A DNA stretch of 43,385 nt from an uncultured Lachnospiraceae bacterium (GCA_910577115.1 CAJTMC010000033.1:1-43385), one strand, 5' to 3'; positions 7,529 to 17,323 are shown, counted from the first letter of the stretch. The notes: generated by a model from the sequence alone, not told the origin. Made by a program: numbers and translations.

Positions 7529-8983
7529 CTATCTGTGTCTCCATGCCGCGCCTGAAAACAGAATAAAAATCGGAATAATTTCCAGTCTTCCCGCAAGCAT
7601 GTCAACAATCAGCACCAGCTTTGAAAAATAGCCAAAGGCAGCAAAATTGCAGGTAGCGCCCACCGCTTCAAACCCCGGACCGACATTGTTGAAGCATGCA
7701 ATCACCGCAGAAATGTTTGTCGTCATGGAAAATCCGTCTACTGCAATCAAAATACAGCTTATAACAATTATAATCACATAAATCGCAAGATATGCATTCG
7801 TATTATCCAAAATTTTCTCGTCCACAGGCTGTCCGTTTACCCGCACCACCTGAATCTTCTGCGGCTGCAATACCTGACGCACGTTTCTTCTGATACTCTT
7901 TAAAATTAAAAGAAGTCTTGCAAACTTAAAACCGCCTCCCGTACTTCCCGCACAGGCACCGACAAGCATCAGCATCAGTAAAATCATTTTCGAGAGCGTC
8001 GGCCATAAGTCAAAGTCCGTTGTTGCAAATCCCGTAGTCGTTACAATGCTTGCCACCTGAAAAGCCGCATGTCTTACTGTCTCCCCAATCGTGCCGTAAA
8101 AACCTCTGATATTCCATGCAATCAAAACAATACTCGCAACAACCATTCCAACATAAAAACGCAGTTCTTCGTCTTTCCACACGCTTTTGATCTGTTTGAT
8201 TATAATCATATAATAACAGCTGAAATTCACGCCAAACAGCAGCATAAACACTGTACATACATTCTGCAAATACGGGCTATAACCCGCAATGCTGTCATTT
8301 TTAATGCCAAATCCACCGGTTCCCGCCGTTCCGAAAGCCGTACAGACCGCGTCAAACAACGGCATTTTTCCTATCAGCAGAAACAAAATATTCAACACTG
8401 TAAGAATTATATAAATCGCATACAAAATCTCTGCTGTGGTTTTCATCTTCGGGACAAGTTTACCAACTTTCGGTCCAGGACTTTCCGCTCTTAAAAGATG
8501 CATTGTAAAACCGCTTTTGCTGTCGCCTCCGGAGCTTATCGCAAGCACAAGCACCAGTACGCCCATTCCCCCAAGCCAATGCGTAAAGCTGCGCCAATAA
8601 AGAATTCCATAAGCCATATCCTCAATCTCGCTCATCACAGTAGCTCCCGTTGTGGTAAAACCGGAAACCGTCTCAAACAGCGCATCCATAAAGTCCGGAA
8701 TCTCTCCTGAGATAAAAAACGGCAGACAGCCCAAAAGACTCATAACAATCCAGCTGATTCCCACGCACACAAGACCCTCCCTTGCATAGAAAGCCTTCGG
8801 CGAATTGCCGCACAACAGCATCATGATACCTGCCAGCACCAAAATAATTACAATACTGGAAACAAAACCGACAATACTCTTCGTTTCCCCTTTAAAAATG
8901 CTAATCAGCAGCGCTGGTACCATAAAAACAGCTTCCACCAGCAAAATTCTGCTGATAAATTTTCCCATCATTTTATAATTCAT
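7529..8983 (-). CDS. trkH: TrkH/KtrB-family potassium uptake channel subunit
   Basis: A 484-residue membrane protein with about ten hydrophobic segments. The four selectivity-filter half-loops of the Trk/Ktr/HKT superfamily can be followed: SGFTTTGATVM, GTAGTGGFGIKND, VTTTGFATTDFD and NNVGPGFEAVGAT, each carrying the conserved glycine. The GACAGSTGGGFK block near the cytoplasmic side is also characteristic. It would form the potassium-conducting pore, gated by the TrkA protein encoded just upstream (57-base gap). Its C-terminus (FILFSGAAWRHR) is normal for the family. TrkH and KtrB cannot be separated by eye; the symbol is a family label. Confidence 0.92.
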   Translation of the reverse strand: MNYKMMGKFISRILLVEAVFMVPALLISIFKGETKSIVGFVSSIVIILVLAGIMMLLCGNSPKAFYAREGLVCVGISWIVMSLLGCLPFFISGEIPDFMDALFETVSGFTTTGATVMSEIEDMAYGILYWRSFTHWLGGMGVLVLVLAISSGGDSKSGFTMHLLRAESPGPKVGKLVPKMKTTAEILYAIYIILTVLNILFLLIGKMPLFDAVCTAFGTAGTGGFGIKNDSIAGYSPYLQNVCTVFMLLFGVNFSCYYMIIIKQIKSVWKDEELRFYVGMVVASIVLIAWNIRGFYGTIGETVRHAAFQVASIVTTTGFATTDFDLWPTLSKMILLMLMLVGACAGSTGGGFKFARLLLILKSIRRNVRQVLQPQKIQVVRVNGQPVDEKILDNTNAYLAIYVIIIVISCILIAVDGFSMTTNISAVIACFNNVGPGFEAVGATCNFAAFGYFSKLVLIVDMLAGRLEIIPIFILFSGAAWRHR

Positions 8984-9040
8984 AATCGTGTCCTGTTACC
9001 CTTATCCGATTGTTGTCATAGGTATTCTTTTCAAACTTTT

Positions 9041-10402
9041 TTATTCAAAAATATCATTTAAACTATAAAGCACCTGCTTTGCGCTTGTGACAATCAGCAC
9101 CGTATTCCCCTTCTCAAACACAGAATCACCATTTGGTATGATCGTCTGCCGAAAGCCGCTTGTGATAGACGCAACAAGCACGTTTTTCTTGATATGGAGC
9201 TGCTTTAAAGGCTCCCCGCAGTGCAGCGTGTTCTCGTCCACGAGAAATTCGATTGCCTCCGCCTGTCCGTCTGCAATATAGTGAATGGCACGCGCCGCCC
9301 CCGTCTGATTGCGCAGCGCTCTCACGTAGCGCACAATCGCATTGCTGCAAAGCGCCTTCGGGCTGATAATACTTCCGATCGGAAGCGAATTTAAAAGCGT
9401 GCTGTTCTCAATGCGGCCAATCTTTGTAATAATCTGAGGAACACCGCAGCTGTGACCGTAAAGCGAGATCATTGTATTCATTTCGTCCACGCCGGTTAGT
9501 GTCACAAGCGCGTCACACTTTGCAATCCCCTCACTCTCAAGCACAAACTCACTGCTTGCATCACCATGTATGATATCGACCTCCGGAAGAAGCGTCGCAA
9601 TCTCCACACACCGCTCTTTATCACGCTCGATAATCTTTACCGCGATTCCGCTGTTTGCCAATCCCTTTGCAAGATAATAGCTTGCCCTGCCGCCGCCGCA
9701 TATGATGACCTGCTTTGCCTTATGCGTAATAATACCGAGGTTTTTCAACAATATGGTAAGATTTTGCGGCGACGCCGTCACGAAAATCCTGTCATTTTCC
9801 TTCAGCGTAAAATATCCGTTCGGCGAAATTGCCTTTCCGTCACGCAAAACGGCGCAGACTAAGATATTACACTTAATCACGCCCTCCAAATCGTTTAATG
9901 TCAGATTGCACAGCTTAGAGTTGCTCTCGATACGAAGCTCCACAATCTCCACTCTTCCCTTCGCAAAAGTATCACGCTTTAAAAAACCGGGATATTTAAT
10001 CAGCCGCTCGATTTCTAGCGCTGCACTCCCCTCGGGATTAATCATCATGGAAATGCCAAAAAGCCCGCGCATTTCGTACACCTGTTTGGTGTATTCCGGA
10101 TTCCGCACGCGCGCAATCGTATGTATTTTGGGATTCATGCCATGTGCAAGAAGACAGCACAGAAGATTCACCTCGTCCGCATTTGTGACGGCAATCAAAA
10201 GATCCGTCTCCTTCACCTTCGCATTGTCAAGTACTTCCATCGTCGCACAATTTCCCTGCACTGCCATGACGTCATAGCGCTCCTCGCTCATTTCCAGCAC
10301 CTTTGCCTTTGCATCAATCAGTGTCAGATCATATCCTTCTGCAGAGAGCTGTTTTGCCAGCGTCGAGCCGACCTTTCCGTCTCCTGCTATGATGATTTTC
10401 AT
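9041..10402 (-). CDS. trkA: Trk potassium uptake regulatory subunit TrkA
   Basis: A 453-residue cytoplasmic RCK protein with two tandem halves. Each has a Rossmann dinucleotide motif: IIAGDGKVGSTLAKQL at the N-terminus with a following acidic residue (LIDAK), and VIICGGGRASYYLAKGL near residue 233. Each is followed by an RCK_C region (for example RIFVTASPQNL). The double-RCK layout is TrkA-like rather than the single-RCK KtrA. It binds NAD(H)/ATP and gates TrkH, whose gene follows. It is the first gene of its operon behind a good promoter. Confidence 0.93.
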   Translation of the reverse strand: MKIIIAGDGKVGSTLAKQLSAEGYDLTLIDAKAKVLEMSEERYDVMAVQGNCATMEVLDNAKVKETDLLIAVTNADEVNLLCCLLAHGMNPKIHTIARVRNPEYTKQVYEMRGLFGISMMINPEGSAALEIERLIKYPGFLKRDTFAKGRVEIVELRIESNSKLCNLTLNDLEGVIKCNILVCAVLRDGKAISPNGYFTLKENDRIFVTASPQNLTILLKNLGIITHKAKQVIICGGGRASYYLAKGLANSGIAVKIIERDKERCVEIATLLPEVDIIHGDASSEFVLESEGIAKCDALVTLTGVDEMNTMISLYGHSCGVPQIITKIGRIENSTLLNSLPIGSIISPKALCSNAIVRYVRALRNQTGAARAIHYIADGQAEAIEFLVDENTLHCGEPLKQLHIKKNVLVASITSGFRQTIIPNGDSVFEKGNTVLIVTSAKQVLYSLNDIFE

Positions 10403-10453
10403 ATGTGTCAGTCCCTCTCTCTCAAAAATCTTTATGAAATCTTTATAAATACG

Positions 10454-10481
10454 ATTATAACACCTTTTCTTATTTGTGCAA
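10454..10481 (-). promoter_or_regulatory. Promoter of the trkA-trkH operon
   Basis: On the minus strand TTGCAC (10476-10481) and TATAAT (10454-10459) are 16 bases apart, about 50 bases before the trkA start and directly after the trp operon terminator. Confidence 0.65.
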
Positions 10482-10482
10482 G

Positions 10483-10517
10483 AAAAAAAGGCGGCTTATA
10501 CAGTCGCCACAGCCGCT
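10483..10517 (-). terminator. Terminator of the trp operon
   Basis: The last codons of trpA form the left arm: GCGGCT (minus strand, ending the trpA coding sequence) pairs with AGCCGC just after the stop, followed by seven T. The stop codon therefore lies in the loop, an economical end to the operon. Confidence 0.7.
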
Positions 10518-11272
10518 TTTATCTCTTTTACATACGCACAGACAGGCTTTATGCAGTTTTTTCCATGCTGTGCAATAATTTTCACAATCGCGCTCCCAAC
10601 GATCGCCCCGTCTGCCACAGCCGCCATTTCCTTTGCCTGTACCGGTGTGGAAATGCCAAAGCCGATCGCACATGGAATGTCCGACACTGCCTTGACCTGA
10701 TCGACCATTTCTTTGATATTTGTCGTGATTTTGCTCCTTACACCGGTAACGCCGAGTGATGACACACAATAGAGAAAGCCTTTTGCTTCCCTCGCTATCA
10801 TGTGAATGCGCTCTTTGGAGGTGGGCGCTATCATGGAGATTAGCGCAACACCCTGCGCTTCGCAGATATCCAACACTTCCCCTCTTTCCTCAAACGGTAC
10901 ATCGGGAATAATCACGCCGTCTATCCCGCACTCCGCACATTTCTTTATAAATCGTTCCGTACCGTATGTATAAACCGGATTAATGTATGTCATAAACACA
11001 AGCGGAATCTCCACCTTTTCCCGTACCCGCTTTACCATGTCAAACAGCTTATCGGTGGTCGTCTGCGCCTTTAGCGCCCTCTCGTCCGCTTCCTGTATCA
11101 CGATCCCCTCCGCAATCGGATCGGAAAACGGAATGCCGATTTCGATTAAATCTGCACCTGCCTCTGCTATTTGCGGAATCAGCGCCTCCGTCGTCTCAAG
11201 GTCGGGATCTCCGCCCGTCACAAACGCGATTAACGCCTTTTTATTTTCAAATGCACTTTTTATTCTGCTCAT
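10496..11272 (-). CDS. trpA: Tryptophan synthase alpha subunit
   Basis: A 258-residue TIM barrel that cleaves indole-3-glycerol phosphate to indole and glyceraldehyde 3-phosphate. Seen are FVTGGDPDLETTEALIPQIA, LIEIGIPFSDPIAEG with the catalytic glutamate and the aspartate, VIIPDVPFEE, and GFLYCVSSLGVTGVR. The ATG at 11272 follows AGGAGG and a 14-base gap after trpB; a longer frame from 11470 runs inside trpB and is rejected. It is the last gene of trpEGDCFBA. Confidence 0.96.
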   Translation of the reverse strand: MSRIKSAFENKKALIAFVTGGDPDLETTEALIPQIAEAGADLIEIGIPFSDPIAEGIVIQEADERALKAQTTTDKLFDMVKRVREKVEIPLVFMTYINPVYTYGTERFIKKCAECGIDGVIIPDVPFEERGEVLDICEAQGVALISMIAPTSKERIHMIAREAKGFLYCVSSLGVTGVRSKITTNIKEMVDQVKAVSDIPCAIGFGISTPVQAKEMAAVADGAIVGSAIVKIIAQHGKNCIKPVCAYVKEIKAAVATV

Positions 11273-11285
11273 TTTTATTCTCCTC

Positions 11286-12476
11286 CTAATCAAAAATTTC
11301 CACGCCTCTGTACCGCGCAATCGCTGCCACGTCCTTATCGCCGCGTCCCGAAATATTGACCACAATAATCTGGTCTTTGCCAAATTCGGGCGCGATCTTC
11401 CTCGCATATGCCACCGCATGCGCACTCTCGATTGCCGGAATAATGCCCTCTGTCCTTGACAAATATTCAAATGCCTCCACTGCCTCCTGGTCCGTCACAG
11501 GCACATACTGCGCACGTCCTGTCTCATTCAGGTTCGCATGTTCCGGCCCGATCCCCGGATAGTCAAGTCCTGCCGATATGGAATAAACTGGCGCTATCTG
11601 TCCGTATTCGTCCTGACAGAAGATGGATTTCATCCCGTGAAAAATACCGACGCTTCCATTGGTAATTGTTGCTGCATTCTTTGGATTGTCAACGCCAAGT
11701 CCTGCCGCCTCGCAGCCGATTAATCTGACACTCGTGTCAGGTATGAACTCATAAAAGGCCCCCATTGCATTGCTTCCGCCGCCAACACAGGCAATGACCG
11801 CGTCGGGAAGCTTTCCCTCCGCTTCCATTAGCTGCTGCTTGATTTCCTCGCCAATGACCTTCTGGAAATCCCGCACAATCATCGGGAACGGATGCGGCCC
11901 CATAACGGAACCTAATACATAAAGCGTATCGTCCATTCTTGATACCCACTCCCGCATTGTTTCGTTCACTGCGTCCTTTAATGTCATTGTGCCTGATGTG
12001 ACAGGATGAACCTTTGCCCCCAAAAGCTCCATTCGATAACAGTTGAGCGCCTGTCTGTCCGTATCCTCTTTTCCCATAAAAATCTCACATTCAAGGCCCA
12101 TAAGCGCTGCTGCCGTAGCTGTGGCAACGCCATGCTGTCCTGCACCGGTTTCCGCAATCACGCGTGTTTTGCCCATTTTTTTTGCCAAAAGCACCTGACC
12201 AAGCACATTGTTGATTTTATGCGATCCTGTATGGTTTAAATCTTCCCGTTTTAAATATATTTTTGCCCCGCCCAAATCCTTCGTCATTTTTTCTGCATAG
12301 TACAAAAGCGAAGGTCTGCCTGCGTACTTTTCCATTAAATCCTTTAACTCCTGTTGAAATGCAGGATCGTTTTTATATTTCTCATATTCCTGTTCTAACT
12401 CCTGCACAGCAGGGATTAATGTTTCCGGAATATACTGTCCGCCGTATGCGCCATATCTGCCTTTTCTTTCTTCCAT
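11286..12476 (-). CDS. trpB: Tryptophan synthase beta subunit
   Basis: A 396-residue PLP enzyme joining indole and serine to give tryptophan. The PLP lysine is K87 in HTGSHKINN, the phosphate-binding loop is GGGSNAMG, and the N-terminal RYGAYGGQYIPETL is the TrpB1 type that pairs with TrpA. It is 14 bases upstream of trpA and 22 bases downstream of trpF, so the channel-forming pair is co-translated. Confidence 0.97.
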   Translation of the reverse strand: MEERKGRYGAYGGQYIPETLIPAVQELEQEYEKYKNDPAFQQELKDLMEKYAGRPSLLYYAEKMTKDLGGAKIYLKREDLNHTGSHKINNVLGQVLLAKKMGKTRVIAETGAGQHGVATATAAALMGLECEIFMGKEDTDRQALNCYRMELLGAKVHPVTSGTMTLKDAVNETMREWVSRMDDTLYVLGSVMGPHPFPMIVRDFQKVIGEEIKQQLMEAEGKLPDAVIACVGGGSNAMGAFYEFIPDTSVRLIGCEAAGLGVDNPKNAATITNGSVGIFHGMKSIFCQDEYGQIAPVYSISAGLDYPGIGPEHANLNETGRAQYVPVTDQEAVEAFEYLSRTEGIIPAIESAHAVAYARKIAPEFGKDQIIVVNISGRGDKDVAAIARYRGVEIFD

Positions 12477-12497
12477 GTTACGAATCTTGCTCCTTTC

Positions 12498-13136
12498 CTA
12501 ACCTCTCACCTTTTCTATAAACTGCTTTATCTTTCTTTCGTCTTTTACGCCGTCCGTCTCCACCCCTGTGCTTACATCCACCGCAAAGCATTCCGTTCTT
12601 CCAATCACCTCTGCCACATTCTCACAGTCAAGGCCGCCCGCAAGGAAAAACGGCTTTATTTTCCTACCCTGTGCCGCCATATCCGATAAGCTTTTCTCCA
12701 GTATTTCCAGCGGAAATCGCTCACCCGTACCGCCGGGCGCCCCCTTATTGTAGGTGTCAAAAAGCATATAGTCCGCCTCGTCGGACATCACCCGAAAAAC
12801 CTGCTCCGGTGTCTGTACCCGTGTCGCTTTTATGACACAAGTGTCAGTTTTTTGTTTTAACGCTCTGATGTATTCCTCACTCTCTGAACCATGCAGCTGT
12901 GCAATATCGATAATGCCTTTTTCACACAGGCTTACCACATGCGCAAGCGGTTCCTCTACAAAAACCCCCACAGCCTTTATCCTGCCAGCAAGCGCCTGCT
13001 TCATTGCAAGCGCCTGTTCGTCCGTCACATAACGTTTCGTATTGGCAAACACAAAGCCGATATAGTCCGGCAAGTACCGGTTTACCGCTTCCACGTCTGC
13101 AAGCGTTTTCAGACCACAGATCTTAACCTTTGTCAT
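12498..13136 (-). CDS. trpF: Phosphoribosylanthranilate isomerase
   Basis: A 212-residue TIM barrel catalysing the Amadori rearrangement of phosphoribosylanthranilate to CdRP. The start MTKVKICGLKTLADVEAV carries the catalytic cysteine, DYIGFVFANTKRYV is conserved, the aspartate is in YMLFDTYNKGAPGGTG, and FFLAGGLDCENVAEV closes the phosphate site. It is an independent gene here, not fused to trpC as in enteric bacteria. The ORF ends 22 bases before trpB. Confidence 0.95.
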   Translation of the reverse strand: MTKVKICGLKTLADVEAVNRYLPDYIGFVFANTKRYVTDEQALAMKQALAGRIKAVGVFVEEPLAHVVSLCEKGIIDIAQLHGSESEEYIRALKQKTDTCVIKATRVQTPEQVFRVMSDEADYMLFDTYNKGAPGGTGERFPLEILEKSLSDMAAQGRKIKPFFLAGGLDCENVAEVIGRTECFAVDVSTGVETDGVKDERKIKQFIEKVRG

Positions 13137-13189
13137 CTCTAACCCCCGCTCCTTCCAAGCATTAACGGTTCAAGCTCTCATACCCAAAC

Positions 13190-14032
13190 CTATCCTATGG
13201 TTTGAATCGTTTCATTTTTCACTCCGCCTCTAAGCCTATCTAACATTGCTTTTTTATCATTGCTGCGCATCAGCGTTTCTCCAATCAGTACGCCGTTTAC
13301 CCCTGCCTGCCGCAAAGCCTCAATGTCCTGTGCTGTCCCAATACCGCTTTCTGCCACAAAAAGAATGTTTTCCGGCACCAGTTTCCGCAGTCTGATACTA
13401 TTGTTAATGTCTACCGTAAACGTTTTTAAGTCGCGGTTGTTGACGCCAATCATACGCGCTCCTGCTCTTATGGCGCTCTCAATCTCTGCCTCGTCATGTG
13501 CCTCCACAAGCGCCGAAAGTCCAAGCGCATCACACACCGCCTTGTATTCCCTGATCGTATCCGTATCAAGAAGTGCAGCGATTAAAAGCACACAGGAAGT
13601 TCCCAGACATTTTGCTTCATAAATCATATATGGATCTATGATAAAATCCTTTCGGATTGTAGGAATTGATACGGCATCATTGATTTCCTTTAAAAATCTG
13701 TCCTCACCCTTAAAATAATCTGGTTCTGTCAGCACTGATATGCAGTCAGCTCCTGCCCTTTCATAATCGCGCGCAATCTCAAGATACGGAAAATCCTCTG
13801 AGATAATCCCCTTTGAGGGTGATGCTTTTTTTACTTCACAAATAAAACGGATATCGTTCTTTTGCAATGCAAAATGCATTGCATTTTGCATTGATTTCTC
13901 AAACGGAAAATCAAACTGCGTTTCCTTTTGTGCAAGCTCCATCGCTTGTTTTTTTACCGCTTCAAACGACACTTCATTTTTCTTTTTTTCAACACGCGCC
14001 CTTGTAGCTGCAGCCAAATCGTCAAGTATCAT
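13190..14032 (-). CDS. trpC: Indole-3-glycerol phosphate synthase
   Basis: A 280-residue TIM barrel that closes CdRP to indole-3-glycerol phosphate. Conserved blocks: ICEVKKASPSKGII with the catalytic lysine, YERAGADCISVLTEPDYFKG, IPTIRKDFIIDPYMI, GVNNRDLKTF and VAESGI. The ATG at 14032 (MILDDLAAATRARVEKKK) has GGAGG 6 bases upstream; the longer frame from 14059 is less likely. A 29-base palindrome at 13865-13893 lies within the coding sequence near residues 48-58, where family conservation is low. Confidence 0.95.
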   Translation of the reverse strand: MILDDLAAATRARVEKKKNEVSFEAVKKQAMELAQKETQFDFPFEKSMQNAMHFALQKNDIRFICEVKKASPSKGIISEDFPYLEIARDYERAGADCISVLTEPDYFKGEDRFLKEINDAVSIPTIRKDFIIDPYMIYEAKCLGTSCVLLIAALLDTDTIREYKAVCDALGLSALVEAHDEAEIESAIRAGARMIGVNNRDLKTFTVDINNSIRLRKLVPENILFVAESGIGTAQDIEALRQAGVNGVLIGETLMRSNDKKAMLDRLRGGVKNETIQTIG

Positions 14033-14086
14033 AACAAACCTCCATTCTTGCACAGGCACAACTTTGTCAGTTGAAATCTTTGATAT

Positions 14087-15100
14087 TCAACATGCATTCG
14101 TAAGGTTCACAAAATTCTGCAAGGTCTTATATGCCTTTCCGCTCTGAATGGTTTCCCTTGCAATCTGTACGCCCTCCCTGATTGAAGCCGCACCGTTCAT
14201 CAAATAAATTCCTGCGCCTGCATTCACCAGCACCGCATCTGCTCTCGCGTCCGTACACGCACCCTTTAAAATACATTCCGTAATCTTCGCATTTTCCGCT
14301 CCATCGCCGCCTGCCAAATCGCTCTTTTGGCATCTTGTAAAGCCAAACTGCTCCGGTGTAATCTCGTACTTTTGGAAAACACCATCATTGACCTCAACAC
14401 AGGTTGTCGGCGCACTTACGGAAATCTCATCCAGTCTGTCCTGTCCATAGACGACCAGCGCACGCTTTACCCCAAGATTGCTGAGCACATGCGCTAAAGG
14501 CTCTACCAAATCCTCACTGTACACTCCCATAAGCTCTACATTTGCCCCTGCCGGATTTGCGAGCGGCCCAAGAATATTAAAGACTGTCCGAAGACCGATC
14601 TCCTTTCTCACCGGACCTACAAAACGCATCGCCGCATGATATTTCTGCGCAAACATGAAACAGATATTTGCCTGCTCCAAAACCTTTGCATTTTTCTCAG
14701 GCTCCAAATCCAGTTTTGCGCCGAGCGCCTCTAAACAGTCCGCCGCGCCGCTCTTGCTTGAGACACTTCTGTTTCCATGCTTTGCCACTTTATATCCGGC
14801 GGCTGCGGCAACAATGCCTGCGGTTGTGCTAATATTAATGGAGTTTGCCTCATCACCGCCTGTTCCTACAATTTCAAGCACATCTCCGCTTACCGGCACT
14901 TTCGTGCCATGCTTTCTCATGCTCTTCGCAAATGCCGTAATCTCCTCAACTGTCTCTCCCTTCATACGAAGTGCCGTAAGAAACGCCGCCATATTAATCT
15001 GCTGTGCCTCACCGCTCATGATTTCGTCCATGACCTGCTCTGCCTCTTTTGCTATCAAATCAATTCCCTCAACTACTTTTTTCGTTGCCTCTACGATCAT
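14087..15100 (-). CDS. trpD: Anthranilate phosphoribosyltransferase
   Basis: A 337-residue enzyme transferring phosphoribose from PRPP to anthranilate. The PRPP loop GTGGDEANSINIST is at 79-92, KHGNRSVSSKSGAADCLEALG and GPLANPA are typical, and the metal-binding region is near the centre. The ATG at 15100 (MIVEATKKVVEG) follows GGGAG by 7 bases; the ORF can be extended to 15133 but without a site. It is a stand-alone TrpD, separate from the TrpG amidotransferase that precedes it. Confidence 0.95.
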   Translation of the reverse strand: MIVEATKKVVEGIDLIAKEAEQVMDEIMSGEAQQINMAAFLTALRMKGETVEEITAFAKSMRKHGTKVPVSGDVLEIVGTGGDEANSINISTTAGIVAAAAGYKVAKHGNRSVSSKSGAADCLEALGAKLDLEPEKNAKVLEQANICFMFAQKYHAAMRFVGPVRKEIGLRTVFNILGPLANPAGANVELMGVYSEDLVEPLAHVLSNLGVKRALVVYGQDRLDEISVSAPTTCVEVNDGVFQKYEITPEQFGFTRCQKSDLAGGDGAENAKITECILKGACTDARADAVLVNAGAGIYLMNGAASIREGVQIARETIQSGKAYKTLQNFVNLTNAC

Positions 15101-15187
15101 TTTACCGCTCCCTTTCCAAACGCAATCCTGCAATGATTTAATCTATTTTTATGACACTTATGTCATTTTTATCGCACCGGAAATTTT

Positions 15188-15769
15188 TCAATGATTCCCT
15201 GTCAGAAAATTCCGTATCATATGTTCCCCGTTCGGAGTCATAATCGACTCGGAGTGAAACTGTAACCCGTAAATCGGATTTATTTTATGCTGCACCGCCA
15301 TAACCTCGCCCATTTCATCAACCGCAGTCACCTCAAGACATTCCGGCAGCAGCGCCTTTACCGCAACAAGCGAATGATACCTTGCCACATCAAGTTCTTT
15401 TGAAAGCCCCCGAAAGATAAGGCTGTCATTGTTTACCTTCACGCGGCTTTGTTTTCCATGCATCAGCTTTGGCGCGTATGTGACCTTTCCCCCAAGCGTT
15501 TCGCAAATCGCCTGATGTCCCAAACATACTCCCAAAAGCGGGATTTTTCCCGCAGCCTCTTTGATCAGCGCCTCACACACTCCCGCATCGGAAGGCTTTC
15601 CCGGCCCCGGAGAAATCACGATATGGGACGGTGCAAGCGCCATGATTTCCTCCACGCCCAGCGTATCATTTCGGATTACCTTAAGCTCCTCTTTTCCCGC
15701 AATAAGCGCGCCAATCATTTGTACCAGATTAAAAGAAAAGCTGTCATAATTATCAATTAAAAGTATCAT
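15188..15769 (-). CDS. trpG: Anthranilate synthase amidotransferase subunit
   Basis: A 193-residue class I glutamine amidotransferase supplying ammonia to TrpE. The nucleophile is C82 in GVCLGHQAI, the catalytic dyad is H172/E174 in LQFHSES, and SPGPGKPSDAG forms the oxyanion region. In many Firmicutes the same protein can also serve as PabA for folate synthesis; only its place in the trp operon argues for tryptophan here. It lies 49 bases after trpE. Confidence 0.95.
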   Translation of the reverse strand: MILLIDNYDSFSFNLVQMIGALIAGKEELKVIRNDTLGVEEIMALAPSHIVISPGPGKPSDAGVCEALIKEAAGKIPLLGVCLGHQAICETLGGKVTYAPKLMHGKQSRVKVNNDSLIFRGLSKELDVARYHSLVAVKALLPECLEVTAVDEMGEVMAVQHKINPIYGLQFHSESIMTPNGEHMIRNFLTGNH

Positions 15770-15817
15770 TTTAACACCCCTGCTCCTTTCTCAACCTGCA
15801 AATTACCGACAGAGTTC

Positions 15818-17272
15818 TTATGTCATGACCATGTTCGTCATGCGTATCGCCTCAATCACTGCTCCCGCCTTATTTGCACATTCCTGATACTCGCTTTCGG
15901 GTACGGAGTCTGCCACGATTCCTGCTCCTGCCTGCACAAAAACCCGTTTCCCTTTCTTCACCGCCGTTCGTATGGCAATGCATGCATCAAGATTGCCACT
16001 GAAATCCAGGTATCCGATTGCTCCACCATACACACCTCTCGCTACAGGCTCAAGCTCGTCAATAATCTCACACGCCCTGAACTTCGGTGCGCCGGAAAGG
16101 GTTCCTGCCGGAAGTAATGCTTCCACCGTGTCCGCCGCCGTCTTTCCCTGCGCAAGTGTTCCTGTCACAGTGCTCGCAATGTGCATCACTTTCGAAAACC
16201 TGTGTATCGCCATGTAATCATCAACCTTCACGCTTCCATACTCCGCAATCCTTCCGATATCGTTTCTTGCCAAATCCACCAGCATGTTGTGCTCTGCACA
16301 TTCCTTCTCGTCCGCAAGAAGCTCCTGCTCCAACGCCAAGTCCTCTTCCCTGTCCCTGCCGCGCTTTCTTGTGCCCGCCACCGGAAATGTCATGAGCGTT
16401 TTGTTTGTGAGCTTTACCATTGTTTCCGGAGAAGTTCCCGCAATCTGCATATCCTTTATCTGCATATAGTACATGTACGGGGAAGGGTTGGTCGTGCGCA
16501 GCACGCGGTATGCATTCAAAAGACTTCCGTCGTAATCCGCCTCAAAGCGCCTTGAAACAACACCTTGAAAAATATCCCCCTCTTTAATATAATGCTTTGT
16601 TTTTTCCACCATTTTACAATACTCCTCTTTTGAGAGGTTGCATGTAAAATCAGGTGCTGGAGCCGGTATCTCATAGGGAATCGGATCGGTGAGCCTTATG
16701 GTTTCCACAAACGCTTCAAGCTCCTCTACTGCCTTTTTGTAGCCTTCCTCTTTCTCTGCGGTCTTTGCGTTTGTGATAAAACACAGCTTATGGTGAAGCT
16801 GGTCAAAGGCAATCAGCTTATCAAACATCATCAGCTCACAGTCGTTAATATCGCTCTGTTTGATTTTCAGCTTTGGCTCCGCATACTGTATCATCTCATA
16901 TGCAAAATATCCTACCAAACCGCCTGTAAAGGTGGGAAGTCCTTCTATCTGCGGCGAGCGGTACACCTCAAGAATATGCTGCAACGCTTCCTTCGGTTTT
17001 CCTGGTACAATGCGCACCATTCCGTTTTCCTTTACTTTTGTAACGCCGTCTTTGCAGGAAACGGAAAGCTTTGGGTGATAGCCTAAAAACGAATATCTTC
17101 CAAGTCTTCCGCCTTCCACGCTCTCAAGCAGAAAATACTGCTCGTCGAGCGCCGCAAGTTTGCGGAGCATCAAAATCGGCGTGATGTCATCCGCCAGAAT
17201 TTCTTTGCAGACGGGGACATATGTATATTCCTTTTCGTACTGTTTTACCTGTTCATATGTCGGTTTTGTCAT
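15818..17272 (-). CDS. trpE: Anthranilate synthase component I
   Basis: A 484-residue chorismate-utilising enzyme that forms anthranilate with ammonia from TrpG. The tryptophan feedback motif LLES is at 48-51, so allosteric inhibition by tryptophan is expected. The catalytic half has GDIFQGVVSRRFEADYDG, AGTSPETMVKL, FPVAGTRKRGRD, VDLARNDIGRI and LSGAPKFRACEIIDELEP. The ATG at 17272 (MTKPTYEQVKQYEKEY) has GGAGGG 6 bases upstream. The longer open frame to 17428 lies in the T-box leader and is not translated. It is the first gene of the operon. Confidence 0.96.
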   Translation of the reverse strand: MTKPTYEQVKQYEKEYTYVPVCKEILADDITPILMLRKLAALDEQYFLLESVEGGRLGRYSFLGYHPKLSVSCKDGVTKVKENGMVRIVPGKPKEALQHILEVYRSPQIEGLPTFTGGLVGYFAYEMIQYAEPKLKIKQSDINDCELMMFDKLIAFDQLHHKLCFITNAKTAEKEEGYKKAVEELEAFVETIRLTDPIPYEIPAPAPDFTCNLSKEEYCKMVEKTKHYIKEGDIFQGVVSRRFEADYDGSLLNAYRVLRTTNPSPYMYYMQIKDMQIAGTSPETMVKLTNKTLMTFPVAGTRKRGRDREEDLALEQELLADEKECAEHNMLVDLARNDIGRIAEYGSVKVDDYMAIHRFSKVMHIASTVTGTLAQGKTAADTVEALLPAGTLSGAPKFRACEIIDELEPVARGVYGGAIGYLDFSGNLDACIAIRTAVKKGKRVFVQAGAGIVADSVPESEYQECANKAGAVIEAIRMTNMVMT

Positions 17273-17323
17273 AAACTTACCCTCCTCAATATTTCCCTGT
17301 GTGTCCTGCGCTGATAAGGCATT

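Noticed and set aside
11273..11470. N-terminal extension of trpA inside trpB
   Set aside because: It is out-of-frame trpB DNA; the true start at 11272 has AGGAGG.
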